Source of the DNA: Deefgea rivuli DSM 18356 | GTDB taxonomy: Bacteria > Pseudomonadota > Gammaproteobacteria > Burkholderiales > Chitinibacteraceae | Reading direction: 5' to 3' | DNA length: 64,000 bases | Assembly (NCBI RefSeq): GCF_000620145.1 | Contig: NZ_JHVM01000008.1 | Location: forward strand, 186,001-250,000 | Shown here: positions 8,875 to 18,586 of the stretch, piece after piece | How positions within the stretch are numbered: the first letter of the stretch is position 1 | Layout of the letters: each line of letters begins with the position of its first letter | Position numbers and translations under genes: made by a program | Notes under the pieces: model-generated | What the model saw: the letters and a program-made list of their open reading frames with translations, nothing else | Databases searched by the model: none | What the model was told of the DNA's origin: nothing

Positions 8875-10263
8875 ATGCATATTCATATTTTGGGCATCTG
8901 CGGTACTTTTATGGGCGGCATTGCGGCGCTCGCCCGCGCCGCAGGCCACACCGTTACTGGCTGCGACGCTAATGTTTATCCGCCAATGTCCACGCAGCTT
9001 GAAGCGCTTGGCATTGAGTTGATTGAAGGCTTTGGCGCAGAACAGCTCAGCCTCAAACCTGATTTATTTGTCATCGGTAACGTCGTGAAGCGTGGTATGC
9101 CGCTGATGGAAGCGATTTTAAATGCTGGCCTGCCCTATACATCGGGGCCCCAATGGCTGGGCGAGCAAATTCTGCACGATAAATGGGTGTTGGCGATTGC
9201 TGGCACACACGGCAAAACCACCACCACTGGCATGCTGGCGTGGATTTTGGAATACGCCGGACTCGCGCCCGGATTTCTGGTTGGCGGCATCCCAGAAAAT
9301 TTCGGCGTTTCCGCACGTTTGCCACAAACACCGCGCCAAGACGCCAATAGCACCTCGCCGTTTTTTGTTATTGAAGCGGATGAATACGACACAGCATTTT
9401 TTGATAAGCGCAGTAAATTCGTTCACTACCGCCCCCGCACAGCGGTATTGAATAACCTCGAATTTGATCACGCCGATATTTTTGCAGATTTAGGCGCGAT
9501 TGAAACGCAATTTCATCACCTCGTTCGCACTGTACCGAGCCAAGGCCGCGTGATTTGCAATGGCCGCGAAGCCAGCTTGCAGCGTGTGCTGGAGCGCGGT
9601 TGCTGGAGCGAAGTGGAATACTTTGCTATCAGTCCTAGCAGCGCCTCGTTAGCAGCGGGCTGGCAAGTTGGCGAGGTATATGCCGATGGCTTTGACGTCA
9701 TTTTTGAAGGCCAGCCACAAGGCCGTTTAACTTGGGCGCTGATGGGCGAACACAACGCGCACAACGCACTCGCGGCAATTGCCGCCGCACGCCATGTTGG
9801 CGTTACACCCGCAGTGGCAATTGAAGCGCTGGGACAATTTGCCAATGTGAAACGCCGTATGGAAGTGAAAGGCTGCGTCAACGGCATCACCGTGTTCGAC
9901 GATTTCGCGCATCACCCAACGGCGATTTCCACCACGGTGGCAGGTTTGCGCAGCAAAGTCGGCAGTGCGCGTATCTTGGCCGTGTTAGAACCACGCTCGA
10001 ATACGATGAAGCTCGGCACGATGAAAGCCGCGCTCGCTGGCAGTTTAGTCGATGCGGATTTGGTGTTTTGCTACGGCGCGAATTTAGGCTGGGATCCAGC
10101 GGAAGCACTCGCCGAATTAGGCGACAAAGCCAACTGCTTTAGCGACATTTCTGAATTAGTAACTGCAATCAAATCAACGGCACAAGCTGGCGATCAGATT
10201 TTGGTGATGAGTAATGGTGGATTTGGTGGGATTCACGATTTATTACTGAATGCTTTAGCTTAA
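8875..10263 (+). CDS. mpl: UDP-MurNAc:L-Ala-gamma-D-Glu-mDAP ligase (murein recycling)
   Basis: This 462-residue Mur ligase starts with the Mpl-typical HIHILGICGTFMGG Rossmann motif. It has the ATP P-loop AGTHGKTTTTGML, the NLEFDHADIF and GEHNAHNALAAIAA central motifs, and the C-terminal DDFAHHPTAI. It reattaches recycled murein tripeptide to UDP-MurNAc in the cytoplasm. The GTFMGG N-terminus separates Mpl from MurC. The next gene, murB (convergent), belongs to the same pathway. Length is normal. Confidence 0.95.
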   Translation: MHIHILGICGTFMGGIAALARAAGHTVTGCDANVYPPMSTQLEALGIELIEGFGAEQLSLKPDLFVIGNVVKRGMPLMEAILNAGLPYTSGPQWLGEQILHDKWVLAIAGTHGKTTTTGMLAWILEYAGLAPGFLVGGIPENFGVSARLPQTPRQDANSTSPFFVIEADEYDTAFFDKRSKFVHYRPRTAVLNNLEFDHADIFADLGAIETQFHHLVRTVPSQGRVICNGREASLQRVLERGCWSEVEYFAISPSSASLAAGWQVGEVYADGFDVIFEGQPQGRLTWALMGEHNAHNALAAIAAARHVGVTPAVAIEALGQFANVKRRMEVKGCVNGITVFDDFAHHPTAISTTVAGLRSKVGSARILAVLEPRSNTMKLGTMKAALAGSLVDADLVFCYGANLGWDPAEALAELGDKANCFSDISELVTAIKSTAQAGDQILVMSNGGFGGIHDLLLNALA

Positions 10264-10270
10264 AAGAAAA

Positions 10271-10294
10271 GGGCAATACCCTTGGGTATTGCCC
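10271..10294 (-). terminator. Terminator between mpl and murB
   Basis: A perfect 10-bp stem (GGGCAATACC / GGTATTGCCC) with a 4-base loop. The T-rich stretch (TTTTCTTTT) lies on the minus-strand side, so it mainly ends murB transcription. Confidence 0.8.
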
Positions 10295-10335
10295 TCTAGT
10301 CATTTATAGATAATATCTAGAGCTAAATACTCCAA

Positions 10336-11352
10336 CTACCATTTCACTGGCTCGGCTTCTAAAAGCACGCCAAATTGTGCTAATACATCCGCCTGTACAG
10401 CACGCTCTAAAGCCAGCACATCCGCCGCCGTCGCCCCGCCGTGGTTCACCAAAACCAAAGCTTGTTTTTCGTACATACCAACCGGCCCCAAGCGCTTACC
10501 CTTCCAACCCGCTTGTTCAATCAGCCAGCCCGCCGCCAATTTGAACTGGCCATCCGGCAAAGCATAGGCCACGACGTTCGGATGCTTCGCCAGCACTTGC
10601 TGATGGATTGCTGCGCTAACGATCGGATTTTTAAAATAACTGCCAGCATTGCCAATCTGCGCCGGATCGGGCAATTTTCGCTGGCGTACATTAATGACCG
10701 CTTGCGACACTGCACTCGGTGTCGACCCCAAATTCAGTAGCGCAAGTTCTCGTTCAATATCGCCATAATTCGTCTGAGTTTGATGATTTTTAGCTAAGCG
10801 GAATATCACCTCAGTAATCACCCACTGCCCTGCTTCAGCCTGCTTAAACACGCTATCGCGATAGGCAAACTGGCAATCGGCCAAGGTAAACACGCGCTGC
10901 TCACCCGTCTTCAAATGCATCGCAGTGAGTTGCTCAAACACGTCTTTGATCTCAACACCATAAGCGCCGATATTTTGCACGGGCGCAGCGCCAACCGTCC
11001 CGGGAATCAAGGATAGATTTTCCAATCCGCCCCAACCTTGCGCTAAAGTCCATTGCACAAACGGATGCCACGGCTCGCCTGCTGCAGCCGCGACATACCA
11101 CGCCGTATCATCTTCACGCGCGAGGCGTTTGCCCAATAAACCCACCTGAATCACATTATTGGCGATGTATTCAGACATCACTAAATTACTGCCACCACCG
11201 AGCACCAAGCTCGGCAAGTGATTGAGTTCCGGATCAGCGCACCATTGGGCTAACTGCGCTAATTGAGTGAAATGCAACACCCGTGCGGCGGCAGATTGCA
11301 GACCCAAGGTATTCATTGCAGTCAGATTGAATGGATTGATGGATGCAGACAT
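10336..11352 (-). CDS. murB: UDP-N-acetylenolpyruvoylglucosamine reductase
   Basis: This is an FAD-dependent reductase making UDP-MurNAc. Visible family motifs are LGGGSNLVMSE (FAD loop), IPGTVGAAPVQNIGAYGVEI, the CQFAYRDSVFK tyrosine segment, NAGSYFKNPIVS with the catalytic serine, and a C-terminal LLEAEPVKW with the catalytic glutamate. At 338 residues it is a type I MurB like that of E. coli. I chose ATG 11352; an in-frame GTG lies three codons upstream. Confidence 0.95.
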   Translation of the reverse strand: MSASINPFNLTAMNTLGLQSAAARVLHFTQLAQLAQWCADPELNHLPSLVLGGGSNLVMSEYIANNVIQVGLLGKRLAREDDTAWYVAAAAGEPWHPFVQWTLAQGWGGLENLSLIPGTVGAAPVQNIGAYGVEIKDVFEQLTAMHLKTGEQRVFTLADCQFAYRDSVFKQAEAGQWVITEVIFRLAKNHQTQTNYGDIERELALLNLGSTPSAVSQAVINVRQRKLPDPAQIGNAGSYFKNPIVSAAIHQQVLAKHPNVVAYALPDGQFKLAAGWLIEQAGWKGKRLGPVGMYEKQALVLVNHGGATAADVLALERAVQADVLAQFGVLLEAEPVKW

Positions 11353-11418
11353 AGAATTCACGACAGCGCACGTTCACGGTAAAAGCGCAATTATCCACCA
11401 CTTTGCGGCAGCCAGAAA

Positions 11419-11450
11419 ATAAAAAACCCTCCCACATAGTGGAAGGGTTC
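11419..11450 (-). terminator. Minus-strand terminator without an obvious gene
   Basis: On the minus strand GAACCCTTCCAC pairs with GTGGGAGGGTT and is followed by TTTTTTATTTT. No protein gene ends here: murB starts further down on the same strand, and the next upstream minus-strand gene ends 870 bp away. It may end the candidate RNA at 11554-11712 if that is read on the minus strand. Confidence 0.65.
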
Positions 11451-11553
11451 ATGGTCTATCACTCTAGCGATGAATGATGCCGGGTTTGAGTACCGAGCAA
11501 AAGTCGAGCTACATTGGCTCGGCACATTTTATGGGGTAAAACTTAGGTATTAC

Positions 11554-11712
11554 GTCTTCCTCTCGTACCCCAATCATAACAATCCGTCGGGGTTTTTATA
11601 TTGCAACAACTCCACCGTCCTCTCGCACCCTTGTCATAACAATCTGCTCGGGTTGCGGTACAACTTGTCTTCCTCTCACGCCTCGATCATAACAATCCGT
11701 CTCGGCTTTTTG
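11554..11712. ncRNA. Three tandem covarying hairpin units (candidate small RNA locus)
   Basis: Three diverged copies of a unit of about 45 bases lie with the shared core CATAACAATC at 11575, 11635 and 11688. Each is preceded by a CCTCTC motif. Each core sits in the loop of a short stem whose bases change in pairs: CCCC/GGGG in unit 1, ACCC/GGGT in unit 2 and GCC/GGC in unit 3. Units 1 and 3 are followed by five T on the plus strand, which favours plus-strand transcription. The terminator at 11419-11450 and GGA motifs on the minus strand favour the other direction. No convincing reading frame covers it. Confidence 0.5.
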
Positions 11713-12315
11713 TTACACACTGTCTCCATCCTCTGTATTTTTGGCTTTACCCGCGCAATGCGACTGGTCTTGCCACAACACAGCAAAAGAAAGATTAATG
11801 AAAGAAACCTATTTTTTGCTCTGCTGTTACGACCCGAAATTATATTTTCGATCTCGTTGAGTTCTATTAGCAGCTAAAGCCATTTTCTTGTCAAGCGTGA
11901 TTTAGCAGAAAAACAAAGTCAAACCGAGCTCAAAATGTAGTCGATAAAATCACTACATCTAACCGACTTAAAACCATAATCGCAACGCAACAAACAAACC
12001 AAAAAACACCATTTTATTAAGCATATTCAATATAAATTTAATTATGCACTGCAATATAAACAATTAATTATGTAGGATACACAAAATTATTGTCGTAGTA
12101 ATTTGTGACCTACTACACAAATATTTGCAATAAAAGTGAAAAACCTTAGAGAGGAAAAAAGTATCTCGCAACAAATAATTACACGAAACAAATCAAAAAA
12201 TAACAAACAAGAAATTTACACTTCAATGATTTTTATGGGAATTCAGTGCTCGTTTGTGCTCTACCGTGTCAGCAACTGGTATCAAGCACTCATGCAAACT
12301 GAATGAAATTTTTAC
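11713..12315. other. AT-rich gene-free stretch
   Basis: About 600 bases downstream of the hairpin units become strongly AT-rich after 11880. I see no coding frame, tRNA or clear terminator. It may hold promoters for the flanking elements. Confidence 0.5.
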
Positions 12316-12819
12316 TTAAGGGCGATTTCCCAAATTCCAGCGCGCGCAATACCACTTAGTTTGCTCTTCGGAAACGCGCACCAAAACACTGCCAAATTGA
12401 GAGAGATAACGGGGATAGGGGCCAGGCAGCTCGACAAAACTAAAACCCATACGGGTTTCAATATTTTTGCGAACCGTTGCTACAGGGGAATTAATCAGTA
12501 CACCCACCATCAGTGCACCCGATTCAGGCGTATTCACAAACACTTCTTGCGCACGATTACCGGCCAGCTCGGCATTTTTGCCATTAAACCACTCGGCCTC
12601 GCCCCAGACACGAATCGGCGCTTCCAAGTGCAAGCGAAAATAACTACGCCACCAGATCGTCGACCATTCGCTGCGGCAAGCGAGTGCCGCTTCGACCTTG
12701 TCGCTAAAGTGGCTAGGCAAGGCATACGCTGGCGTTGCCAGCAAGCCTGCAAGCAAAATACCGCAGATAGGCTTAAATTGGCTTTTCAATACGGTATACA
12801 TGTATTTAGCTGTAGACAT
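12316..12819 (-). CDS. Secreted protein of unknown function
   Basis: This 167-residue protein has a clear Sec signal peptide: a positively charged start, a hydrophobic core ICGILLAGLLATPAYA, and probable cleavage after AYA. The mature part is rich in tryptophan and arginine (ACRSEWSTIWWRSYF) and has two cysteines that could form a disulfide (ACRSEW and KWYCARW). I do not recognise the family. It stands alone on the minus strand, separated from ppc by a terminator. Confidence 0.7.
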   Translation of the reverse strand: MSTAKYMYTVLKSQFKPICGILLAGLLATPAYALPSHFSDKVEAALACRSEWSTIWWRSYFRLHLEAPIRVWGEAEWFNGKNAELAGNRAQEVFVNTPESGALMVGVLINSPVATVRKNIETRMGFSFVELPGPYPRYLSQFGSVLVRVSEEQTKWYCARWNLGNRP

Positions 12820-12875
12820 CAGAATTCATTACCTAGGTAAAGATACCCCAATAGTATTCACATTCGCCACAATAG

Positions 12876-12925
12876 AAAAAAGGAGTTGGGTTAGGATTAA
12901 TTGATCCTTTCCCTTCTCCTTTTTC
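12876..12925 (-). terminator. Long bulged terminator after ppc
   Basis: AAAAAGGAG, GGG and AGGAT on the left pair in order with ATCCT, CCC and CTCCTTTTT on the right, separated by symmetrical TT bulges. It lies downstream of ppc on the minus strand and can act in both directions. Confidence 0.85.
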
Positions 12926-12951
12926 ACTTCGCGCTACGCAATAAGTATTAG

Positions 12952-13048
12952 TGCAAAAGTTTTATGGCAAGACAGGCAAGCCCAAGACAGTACATTCAGT
13001 ACGACAAGGCGAGACAACGATGCAAGAAAATTTTTGCAGACTACTTAA
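12952..13048 (+). repeat. Dispersed ~100-bp intergenic repeat, family 1 (copy 2)
   Basis: It shares TTTTATGGCAAGAC, a central CAGTACATTCAGTAC, and an ATTTTTGCA end followed by ACTACTTAA with the copies at 8650-8754 (inverted) and 21014-21128. It lies between ppc and its terminator, so it would be present in the ppc mRNA 3' end. Confidence 0.75.
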
Positions 13049-13049
13049 A

Positions 13050-15812
13050 TTAGCCGCTATTACGCAAGCCTGCTGATACACCATTAATCGTCAAATGCAC
13101 TGCGTGACGCAATTCTTCTGAATCATCACCGCCACGAATGCGTTTGAGCAACTCAACTTGCAAGTGATTAAGTGGATCAAGGTAAGGTAGGCGGTTATCC
13201 AAGCTTCGAGCCAGAGTTGGATTATCGCCCAACAATTGCTCGTGACCAGTAATCGCCAAGACTGCATCGACTGAGCGCTGCCATTCGGCTTTAATTCGGC
13301 CAAAAATACGCGCGGCAACCGCTTGATCTTGCACCAATTCAGAATAACGCTCAGCGATTGCGATATCCGATTTTGCCAATACCATTTCCATATTCGAAAT
13401 CGTCACTTGCAAGAAAGACCAATTTGCATACAGTTCACGCAAATTTGCAAGGCCATCATCGCCCGTTTCTGCTAGATATTCCGCAATCGCAGTACCAAAA
13501 CCATACCAGCCCGGCAACATCAAACGGCATTGCGACCATGAGAATACCCAAGGAATCGCACGCAAATCGCCAATGCTAGTGGTGTTTTTACGTGCAGCTG
13601 GGCGCGAACCGATATTCAGATTCGGAATCTCAGTAATCGGCGTCGCTTCAAGGAAATAGGTAATGAAGTCCGGCGTTGCATACACCAAATCACGATAGAA
13701 CTGGTAAGCGCGGCTTGATAGGCGTTCCATCAAAGCGCGGCGCGCAATCACGTCATCCGTTTCAACGATGGCGGGTTGGAAGCTTGCATCCAAGGTTGCA
13801 GCAACCAATATTTCCAAATTACGGCGACCGACTTCGCGATCGGCGTATTTAGCGGTAATCACTTCGCCTTGTTCGGTAATCCGAATTTGGCCGTTCACCG
13901 AGCCTGCTGGCTGCGCCAAGATCGCATCGTAAGCTGGACCACCACCACGACCGACCGTACCACCACGACCGTGGAATAAACGCAATTTAATACCGGCGGC
14001 AGTAAACACATCCACCAAGGCGAGTTCAGCTTTATACAGCTCCCAATTCGACGTGAGGTAACCTCCCTCTTTATTCGAATCAGAATAACCCAGCATCACT
14101 TCTTGCACATGGTTGCGGCAATTGAGCAATTGACGCCATTGTGTCAACGCAAACATCTCAGTCATGATTTTGCCACTATTGCGCAAATCTGGCGTCGTTT
14201 CGAACAATGGAATGATATTGACTTTGCTGCGCACTTGTGGTGCCAATGACACTAAACCAACATCATTGAGCAAGACCGCGACTTCCAACATATCCGACAC
14301 GGATTCACAGTTAGAAATAATGTAATTTGGCAATACAGCCTCGCCATAACGCGCTTGCAATTCAGCGGCGGCATGCAAAATATCGAGTTCTTGCTGTACT
14401 TCTGGGCTGTACGTGACGTCATACGGGCAAATCAGCGGACGTGGGCTGGATAATTCGCGCAGCAGCACGGTACGACGCGATTGCTCATCCAGCTTGCTGT
14501 ATTCCTCAAGACCGGCTTGCTGGAATAATTCGCAAATCATTTTTTCATGAATCGCTGAATTTTGACGCATATCGACTGGCGCTAAGAAAAAGCCAAATAC
14601 CGATACGGCGCGTTGCAAACGACGCAAACGACCATTGGCCAATTTTGCAGCGCCATGTGCTTTTAATGAACGCGCAATCGTTGCCAAATCAGCCGACAAT
14701 TCATCGGCATTTTTATACGCAGCAGCATGCGCCACATCATGCAATTCATGATGGAAAGTACCAATTTCTAAGGCAGTAGCAAAAATACGTGACGCAATGG
14801 CAGACACCGCCAAACGATACGGTTCGCCAATTTTGCGCGCTTTATCGTCAACAGCGGTTTCAGACAATTCAGACAAGGCTTGATCGACAGCGACTAAACG
14901 CGTCGACATTGACAATTCGCCCTCTAACTTCAAGCATTGCTGATAATAATGATCCAGTGCCACGCCAGCTTGACGTGAAACCGCATAGCGCATCACATCC
15001 GCTGTCACGTTTGGATTGCCATCGCGATCGCCACCAATCCAGCTACCCACTTGAATAAAATTCGGCAATTGAATGGCTTCACCGCTCATATCCGAGAATT
15101 TGTCTTCCAAATCTTGATACAAGCGTGGGATTTCATGCAGGAAGGTATTACGGAAGAACGTCGAACCATTTTCGATTTCGTCTTGTACCGTCAATTTAAC
15201 AGTGCGCACTTCGCGGGTTTGCCACAACGTCAGCATCACGCGTTCCATCGCCTCTTGATTGGCGCGAACTTCTTCTGGCGTCATTTGGCTGCGATCACGT
15301 TCCGTCAACAAAGCGGCCAAAGCAGTGTGGCAATTAAGGATGGTTTTACGCTTCACTTCAGTCGGATGCGCGGTCATCACCGGCGCAATAAGTGTATCCG
15401 CCAATAACGCCAACATTTCAGAAGGCTTAACGTTACGCTCCACCAGATCATCAATCACTGCCGAAATACTACCGCGCTGCGCTTTCGAGCCCGCAATTTT
15501 GTGAGCACGACGACGGCGATTGTGATGCAAATCCTCTGCTATATTGGATAAATGTGAGAAATAGCTAAATGCACGCACCAAGGCCATTGTCGTTGGCATA
15601 TCGAGTACTGATAAAGAACGCGCAAGCGCTTTACCTGCATCAGGCTCATGACCTTGTACATAACGGAACGCCAGCTGGCGAATCGCTTCAATTTGTTCAG
15701 CCGTTGCAGCACCAGCCTGCTCACGAATCGTGTCAGACAACAAGGCAGCAAGGAGATCAAGATCCCGCTTTAAGGGCTGGTCTTTCTCAGCAATAGGTAA
15801 GTTCACAGGCAT
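13050..15812 (-). CDS. ppc: Phosphoenolpyruvate carboxylase
   Basis: This 920-residue enzyme carboxylates PEP to oxaloacetate (anaplerosis). Signature motifs are all present: VMTAHPTEVKRKTIL with the catalytic histidine, GSWIGGDRDGNP, LGYSDSNKEGGYLTSNW, FHGRGGTVGRGGGP, and RAIPWVFSWSQCRLMLPGWYG. The C-terminus ends GLRNSG, close to the usual RNTG. I chose ATG 15812, which gives MPVNLPIAEKDQPLKRD; a longer frame upstream encodes an unlikely N-terminus. It is transcribed away from the PhzF-like gene and followed by a family-1 repeat and a strong terminator. Confidence 0.96.
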   Translation of the reverse strand: MPVNLPIAEKDQPLKRDLDLLAALLSDTIREQAGAATAEQIEAIRQLAFRYVQGHEPDAGKALARSLSVLDMPTTMALVRAFSYFSHLSNIAEDLHHNRRRRAHKIAGSKAQRGSISAVIDDLVERNVKPSEMLALLADTLIAPVMTAHPTEVKRKTILNCHTALAALLTERDRSQMTPEEVRANQEAMERVMLTLWQTREVRTVKLTVQDEIENGSTFFRNTFLHEIPRLYQDLEDKFSDMSGEAIQLPNFIQVGSWIGGDRDGNPNVTADVMRYAVSRQAGVALDHYYQQCLKLEGELSMSTRLVAVDQALSELSETAVDDKARKIGEPYRLAVSAIASRIFATALEIGTFHHELHDVAHAAAYKNADELSADLATIARSLKAHGAAKLANGRLRRLQRAVSVFGFFLAPVDMRQNSAIHEKMICELFQQAGLEEYSKLDEQSRRTVLLRELSSPRPLICPYDVTYSPEVQQELDILHAAAELQARYGEAVLPNYIISNCESVSDMLEVAVLLNDVGLVSLAPQVRSKVNIIPLFETTPDLRNSGKIMTEMFALTQWRQLLNCRNHVQEVMLGYSDSNKEGGYLTSNWELYKAELALVDVFTAAGIKLRLFHGRGGTVGRGGGPAYDAILAQPAGSVNGQIRITEQGEVITAKYADREVGRRNLEILVAATLDASFQPAIVETDDVIARRALMERLSSRAYQFYRDLVYATPDFITYFLEATPITEIPNLNIGSRPAARKNTTSIGDLRAIPWVFSWSQCRLMLPGWYGFGTAIAEYLAETGDDGLANLRELYANWSFLQVTISNMEMVLAKSDIAIAERYSELVQDQAVAARIFGRIKAEWQRSVDAVLAITGHEQLLGDNPTLARSLDNRLPYLDPLNHLQVELLKRIRGGDDSEELRHAVHLTINGVSAGLRNSG

Positions 15813-15923
15813 GGCAGTCCAACAATAGAAGTTTAAGACAATATTTTTTTGCCATTTTACCAAACTATGCCGTTTTCTGCCCCATTATGTGGCAGCCACC
15901 TTTTCTTTCAGGGCAATTGCTAA

Positions 15924-16766
15924 ATGCCTCAATTCACCTTTCATATGCTCAATGTATTTGCCGAGAAACCACTGTCTGGCGATCCATTAATTATATTTAG
16001 TAATGATGAATTTCCTAACCCTGAAACTTGCCAAGCCCTTGCCTACCAAATGGGTGGCAGCGAAGTCGCCTTCTTTAACCCAAAAACACGCGAGCTCTGC
16101 TGTTTTGGTCCGCAATACAGCCTGCCTTTTTCCGGCCGCGCTTTAATCGGTGCTGCGGCGCTCTTGCATCAAAACAATCCTGATTTTCATTCCGCGCAAA
16201 TCAGCACTAGCATTGGCACTACACCAGTAGAGTATGCAAATGAAGGCTATAGCTTTATTAGCCCAGCGGGCAGTACCCGGCCTTGTGAACGTGGGCATCT
16301 TGAAGTCGCCCAAGCACTTGATATTGCCGTCCGCGATATTATCAACCCCATCTTATTTGTCGATAGTGGCCTTGAACAATTAATGATCCAAGTTCGTTCA
16401 CGGCAAAGCGTTTTACAAGCCAAACCACACCCCACACTGTTGGCGTATTGCTTAGAAAGCCCGAAATCTTTAGTACAGGCCACCATTTGGAGCATGGAAG
16501 GCGAGCTAATCACGCTGCGCTGCTTTAGTGCCAATCCATTTCAAATTAGCGAAGATTTTGCCTCCGGCACTGCGGCGGCCAATATCGCCAGTTACTTATT
16601 AGCCACCGGTAGCAAAACTCCGCTGCAATTTAAGATTGAGCAAGGCCACACAATTCAGAAATTAATCAGCCGATTATCTATCCTCAACGTTAAGATTGAT
16701 CTACAACTACAGGTGCATGTGAGCGGGAAAGTGAGTTATTTAGGCCAAGGCATAATTAAACTCTAA
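15924..16766 (+). CDS. PhzF family isomerase-like protein
   Basis: This 280-residue protein has the two-lobed PhzF fold signature. The N-terminus reads FHMLNVFAEKPLSGDPLIIF (family NVFT..PFxGNPLAV), the catalytic-glutamate segment is MGGSEVAFF, and later motifs are LPFSGRALIGAAALL (family FCGHATLASAYVL) and the C-terminal DFASGTAAANIASYL (family DPVTGSAHCAL). It probably isomerises or epimerises a small substrate. The usual catalytic-lobe GHA motif is altered to SGRA, so the substrate may differ from known members. It is divergent from ppc and unlinked to any pathway here. Confidence 0.8.
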   Translation: MPQFTFHMLNVFAEKPLSGDPLIIFSNDEFPNPETCQALAYQMGGSEVAFFNPKTRELCCFGPQYSLPFSGRALIGAAALLHQNNPDFHSAQISTSIGTTPVEYANEGYSFISPAGSTRPCERGHLEVAQALDIAVRDIINPILFVDSGLEQLMIQVRSRQSVLQAKPHPTLLAYCLESPKSLVQATIWSMEGELITLRCFSANPFQISEDFASGTAAANIASYLLATGSKTPLQFKIEQGHTIQKLISRLSILNVKIDLQLQVHVSGKVSYLGQGIIKL

Positions 16767-16825
16767 TATTCAAGGCATAATACGCAGCATAAAAATCACT
16801 TGATATTTGATATCCGGAGTAAAAA

Positions 16826-18448
16826 ATGACATTGAAATTTAAAGCATGGAGTCTATCCATCGCCGTCTTGATCTCCTTGATTGGCGTCATGCTTGTCGGT
16901 CTTAGCACCATGCGCGAAATGAGTGCGACCGACAATCAAGCACGTATTGAGCAGCTACTCCGCAGCAGCTACTTGACCATCACCCAGTTAGAAAACATGG
17001 CGGCAAGCGGCAAACTAACTGAAGCCCAAGCCAAAGAAATCGCAATTCAGATTCTGCGCGAGAATAAATACCACAAGTCTGAATATGTCTACGTCACCGA
17101 TGAAAAACTCAATTTCATCGCGGCTCCAGGTGATCCGCAAATTCATGGCAAAGCATTTAATGAAGTGCTTAAAGATGCAAGCGGCAAAGGCGTCGGTGAT
17201 ATTGTCGCCGCCGCTTTACAAAAATCAGGCGGCGCACTCACGTCCTATCCATGGACGAATGAGCGTGACGGCAAAATTGTAGACTTACTCTCAGTCGCAC
17301 AAAAAACTCCGCGTTGGGGTTGGGTCGTTGGTAATGGGGTTAGCTTTGCTGAAGCCGATGCCCGTTTTTGGAGTAATGCACGCTGGCAAGTGATTGTGTG
17401 CTTGATCGTCGCCGGTATCGTCGGCTTCTTTATGCTCACTACCGTGCGCCGAATCTTGAATGATCTGGGTGGGGAACCTTCTGAAGTGCTGAAGTTAGTG
17501 CAAAGCGTGGCCGATGGTAATTTACAAGGCAACACTGGTATTGGTAATGCATCGCCGCAGAGTATTTTTGGCTCGGTCATCCGAATGCGTGAATCACTGC
17601 GTACCGTGATGACGCAGCTTTCCCAAGCCGTAAATACCCTACATCACACCAGCGATGACATCGTCTCGCGCGCACAAGACAGTAATCGTTTAATCGAAGC
17701 ACAAGGCAATGCAGCAAGCCGCATCGCCCATACCGCCGAAGTTTTTGCCGACCAAACCCGTGCCGCTGAACAACAAGCCAACACCGCACGCCAACAAAGT
17801 GAATCGGCGACTGAAATCTCTGCCAAAGGTTTGAATGTTTTGTCTTCTGCTGTGAAACGCTTTGCCGATATTGAGCAAGCCGTTGGTGATACACAAAGCA
17901 GCATTGATGATTTGGCGCAGCGCGTGACGAGCATTTCTGCGGTGATTGCCGTGATTCGCGATGTCGCCGACCAAACCAATTTACTGGCCCTCAATGCCGC
18001 GATTGAAGCGGCTCGAGCAGGCGATATGGGCCGTGGTTTTGCTGTTGTAGCCGATGAAGTACGTAAATTAGCCGAGCGCACCAGCTCAGCAACACAAGAA
18101 ATTGGCCTGACCATTACCGCCGTACAAGGCAGCGGTCAAAATGCCAAAACACGTATGGATGAAATGGTCGTGCAACTGAAAGAAGGGATACGCCAAGCCA
18201 AAGAAGGTGGCGAAGCCGTCAAAGCCATCCGCCAAGAAACTGAAGCGACCGCTGCTGTCGTTGGCCAAATTGGCCACTCGCTTGCAGAACAAGTCACTTC
18301 CAGTATGGCGATTCGCAATGACGTCGATGAAGTTGCCCAATCGTCCAGCGGCACCATGTCGGCCGCACAAGGCACCGTGGGCGCAGCGCAATCGATTAAA
18401 GTTGTTTCTGGGCAACTGGCCTCTTTGGTACAAAAATTTAAACTCTAA
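16826..18448 (+). CDS. Methyl-accepting chemotaxis protein with sCache domain
   Basis: This 540-residue inner-membrane chemoreceptor has a first membrane helix at 8-28, a periplasmic single Cache domain (about 35-185, with [18 protein letters not shown] and GWVVGNGV), a second helix at 189-210, and a cytoplasmic coiled-coil signalling domain. The kinase-contact hairpin reads [20 protein letters not shown]. It is a lone gene with a good terminator. sCache receptors commonly bind small organic acids; the ligand is not readable. Confidence 0.93.
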   Translation: MTLKFKAWSLSIAVLISLIGVMLVGLSTMREMSATDNQARIEQLLRSSYLTITQLENMAASGKLTEAQAKEIAIQILRENKYHKSEYVYVTDEKLNFIAAPGDPQIHGKAFNEVLKDASGKGVGDIVAAALQKSGGALTSYPWTNERDGKIVDLLSVAQKTPRWGWVVGNGVSFAEADARFWSNARWQVIVCLIVAGIVGFFMLTTVRRILNDLGGEPSEVLKLVQSVADGNLQGNTGIGNASPQSIFGSVIRMRESLRTVMTQLSQAVNTLHHTSDDIVSRAQDSNRLIEAQGNAASRIAHTAEVFADQTRAAEQQANTARQQSESATEISAKGLNVLSSAVKRFADIEQAVGDTQSSIDDLAQRVTSISAVIAVIRDVADQTNLLALNAAIEAARAGDMGRGFAVVADEVRKLAERTSSATQEIGLTITAVQGSGQNAKTRMDEMVVQLKEGIRQAKEGGEAVKAIRQETEATAAVVGQIGHSLAEQVTSSMAIRNDVDEVAQSSSGTMSAAQGTVGAAQSIKVVSGQLASLVQKFKL

Positions 18449-18470
18449 TTCAGCGATTTTCAAAACACAC

Positions 18471-18500
18471 AAAGCCCAAGCCCGTCTTGGGCTTTGTTAT
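18471..18500 (+). terminator. Terminator after the chemoreceptor gene
   Basis: AAAGCCCAAG pairs with CTTGGGCTTT over a 5-base loop, followed by GTTATTTTT. Confidence 0.9.
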
Positions 18501-18586
18501 TTTTACACCCTCGCAATGTGCGTCGGTTAACAGTCCGTTCAGCTTTAATAGAGGAAGATATCCATATATTCATCGGAGCAATAATT

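Noticed and set aside
11470-11877. 135-residue frame through the tandem hairpin units
   Set aside because: Unusual composition, and it follows repeat DNA with covarying stems; no start signal.
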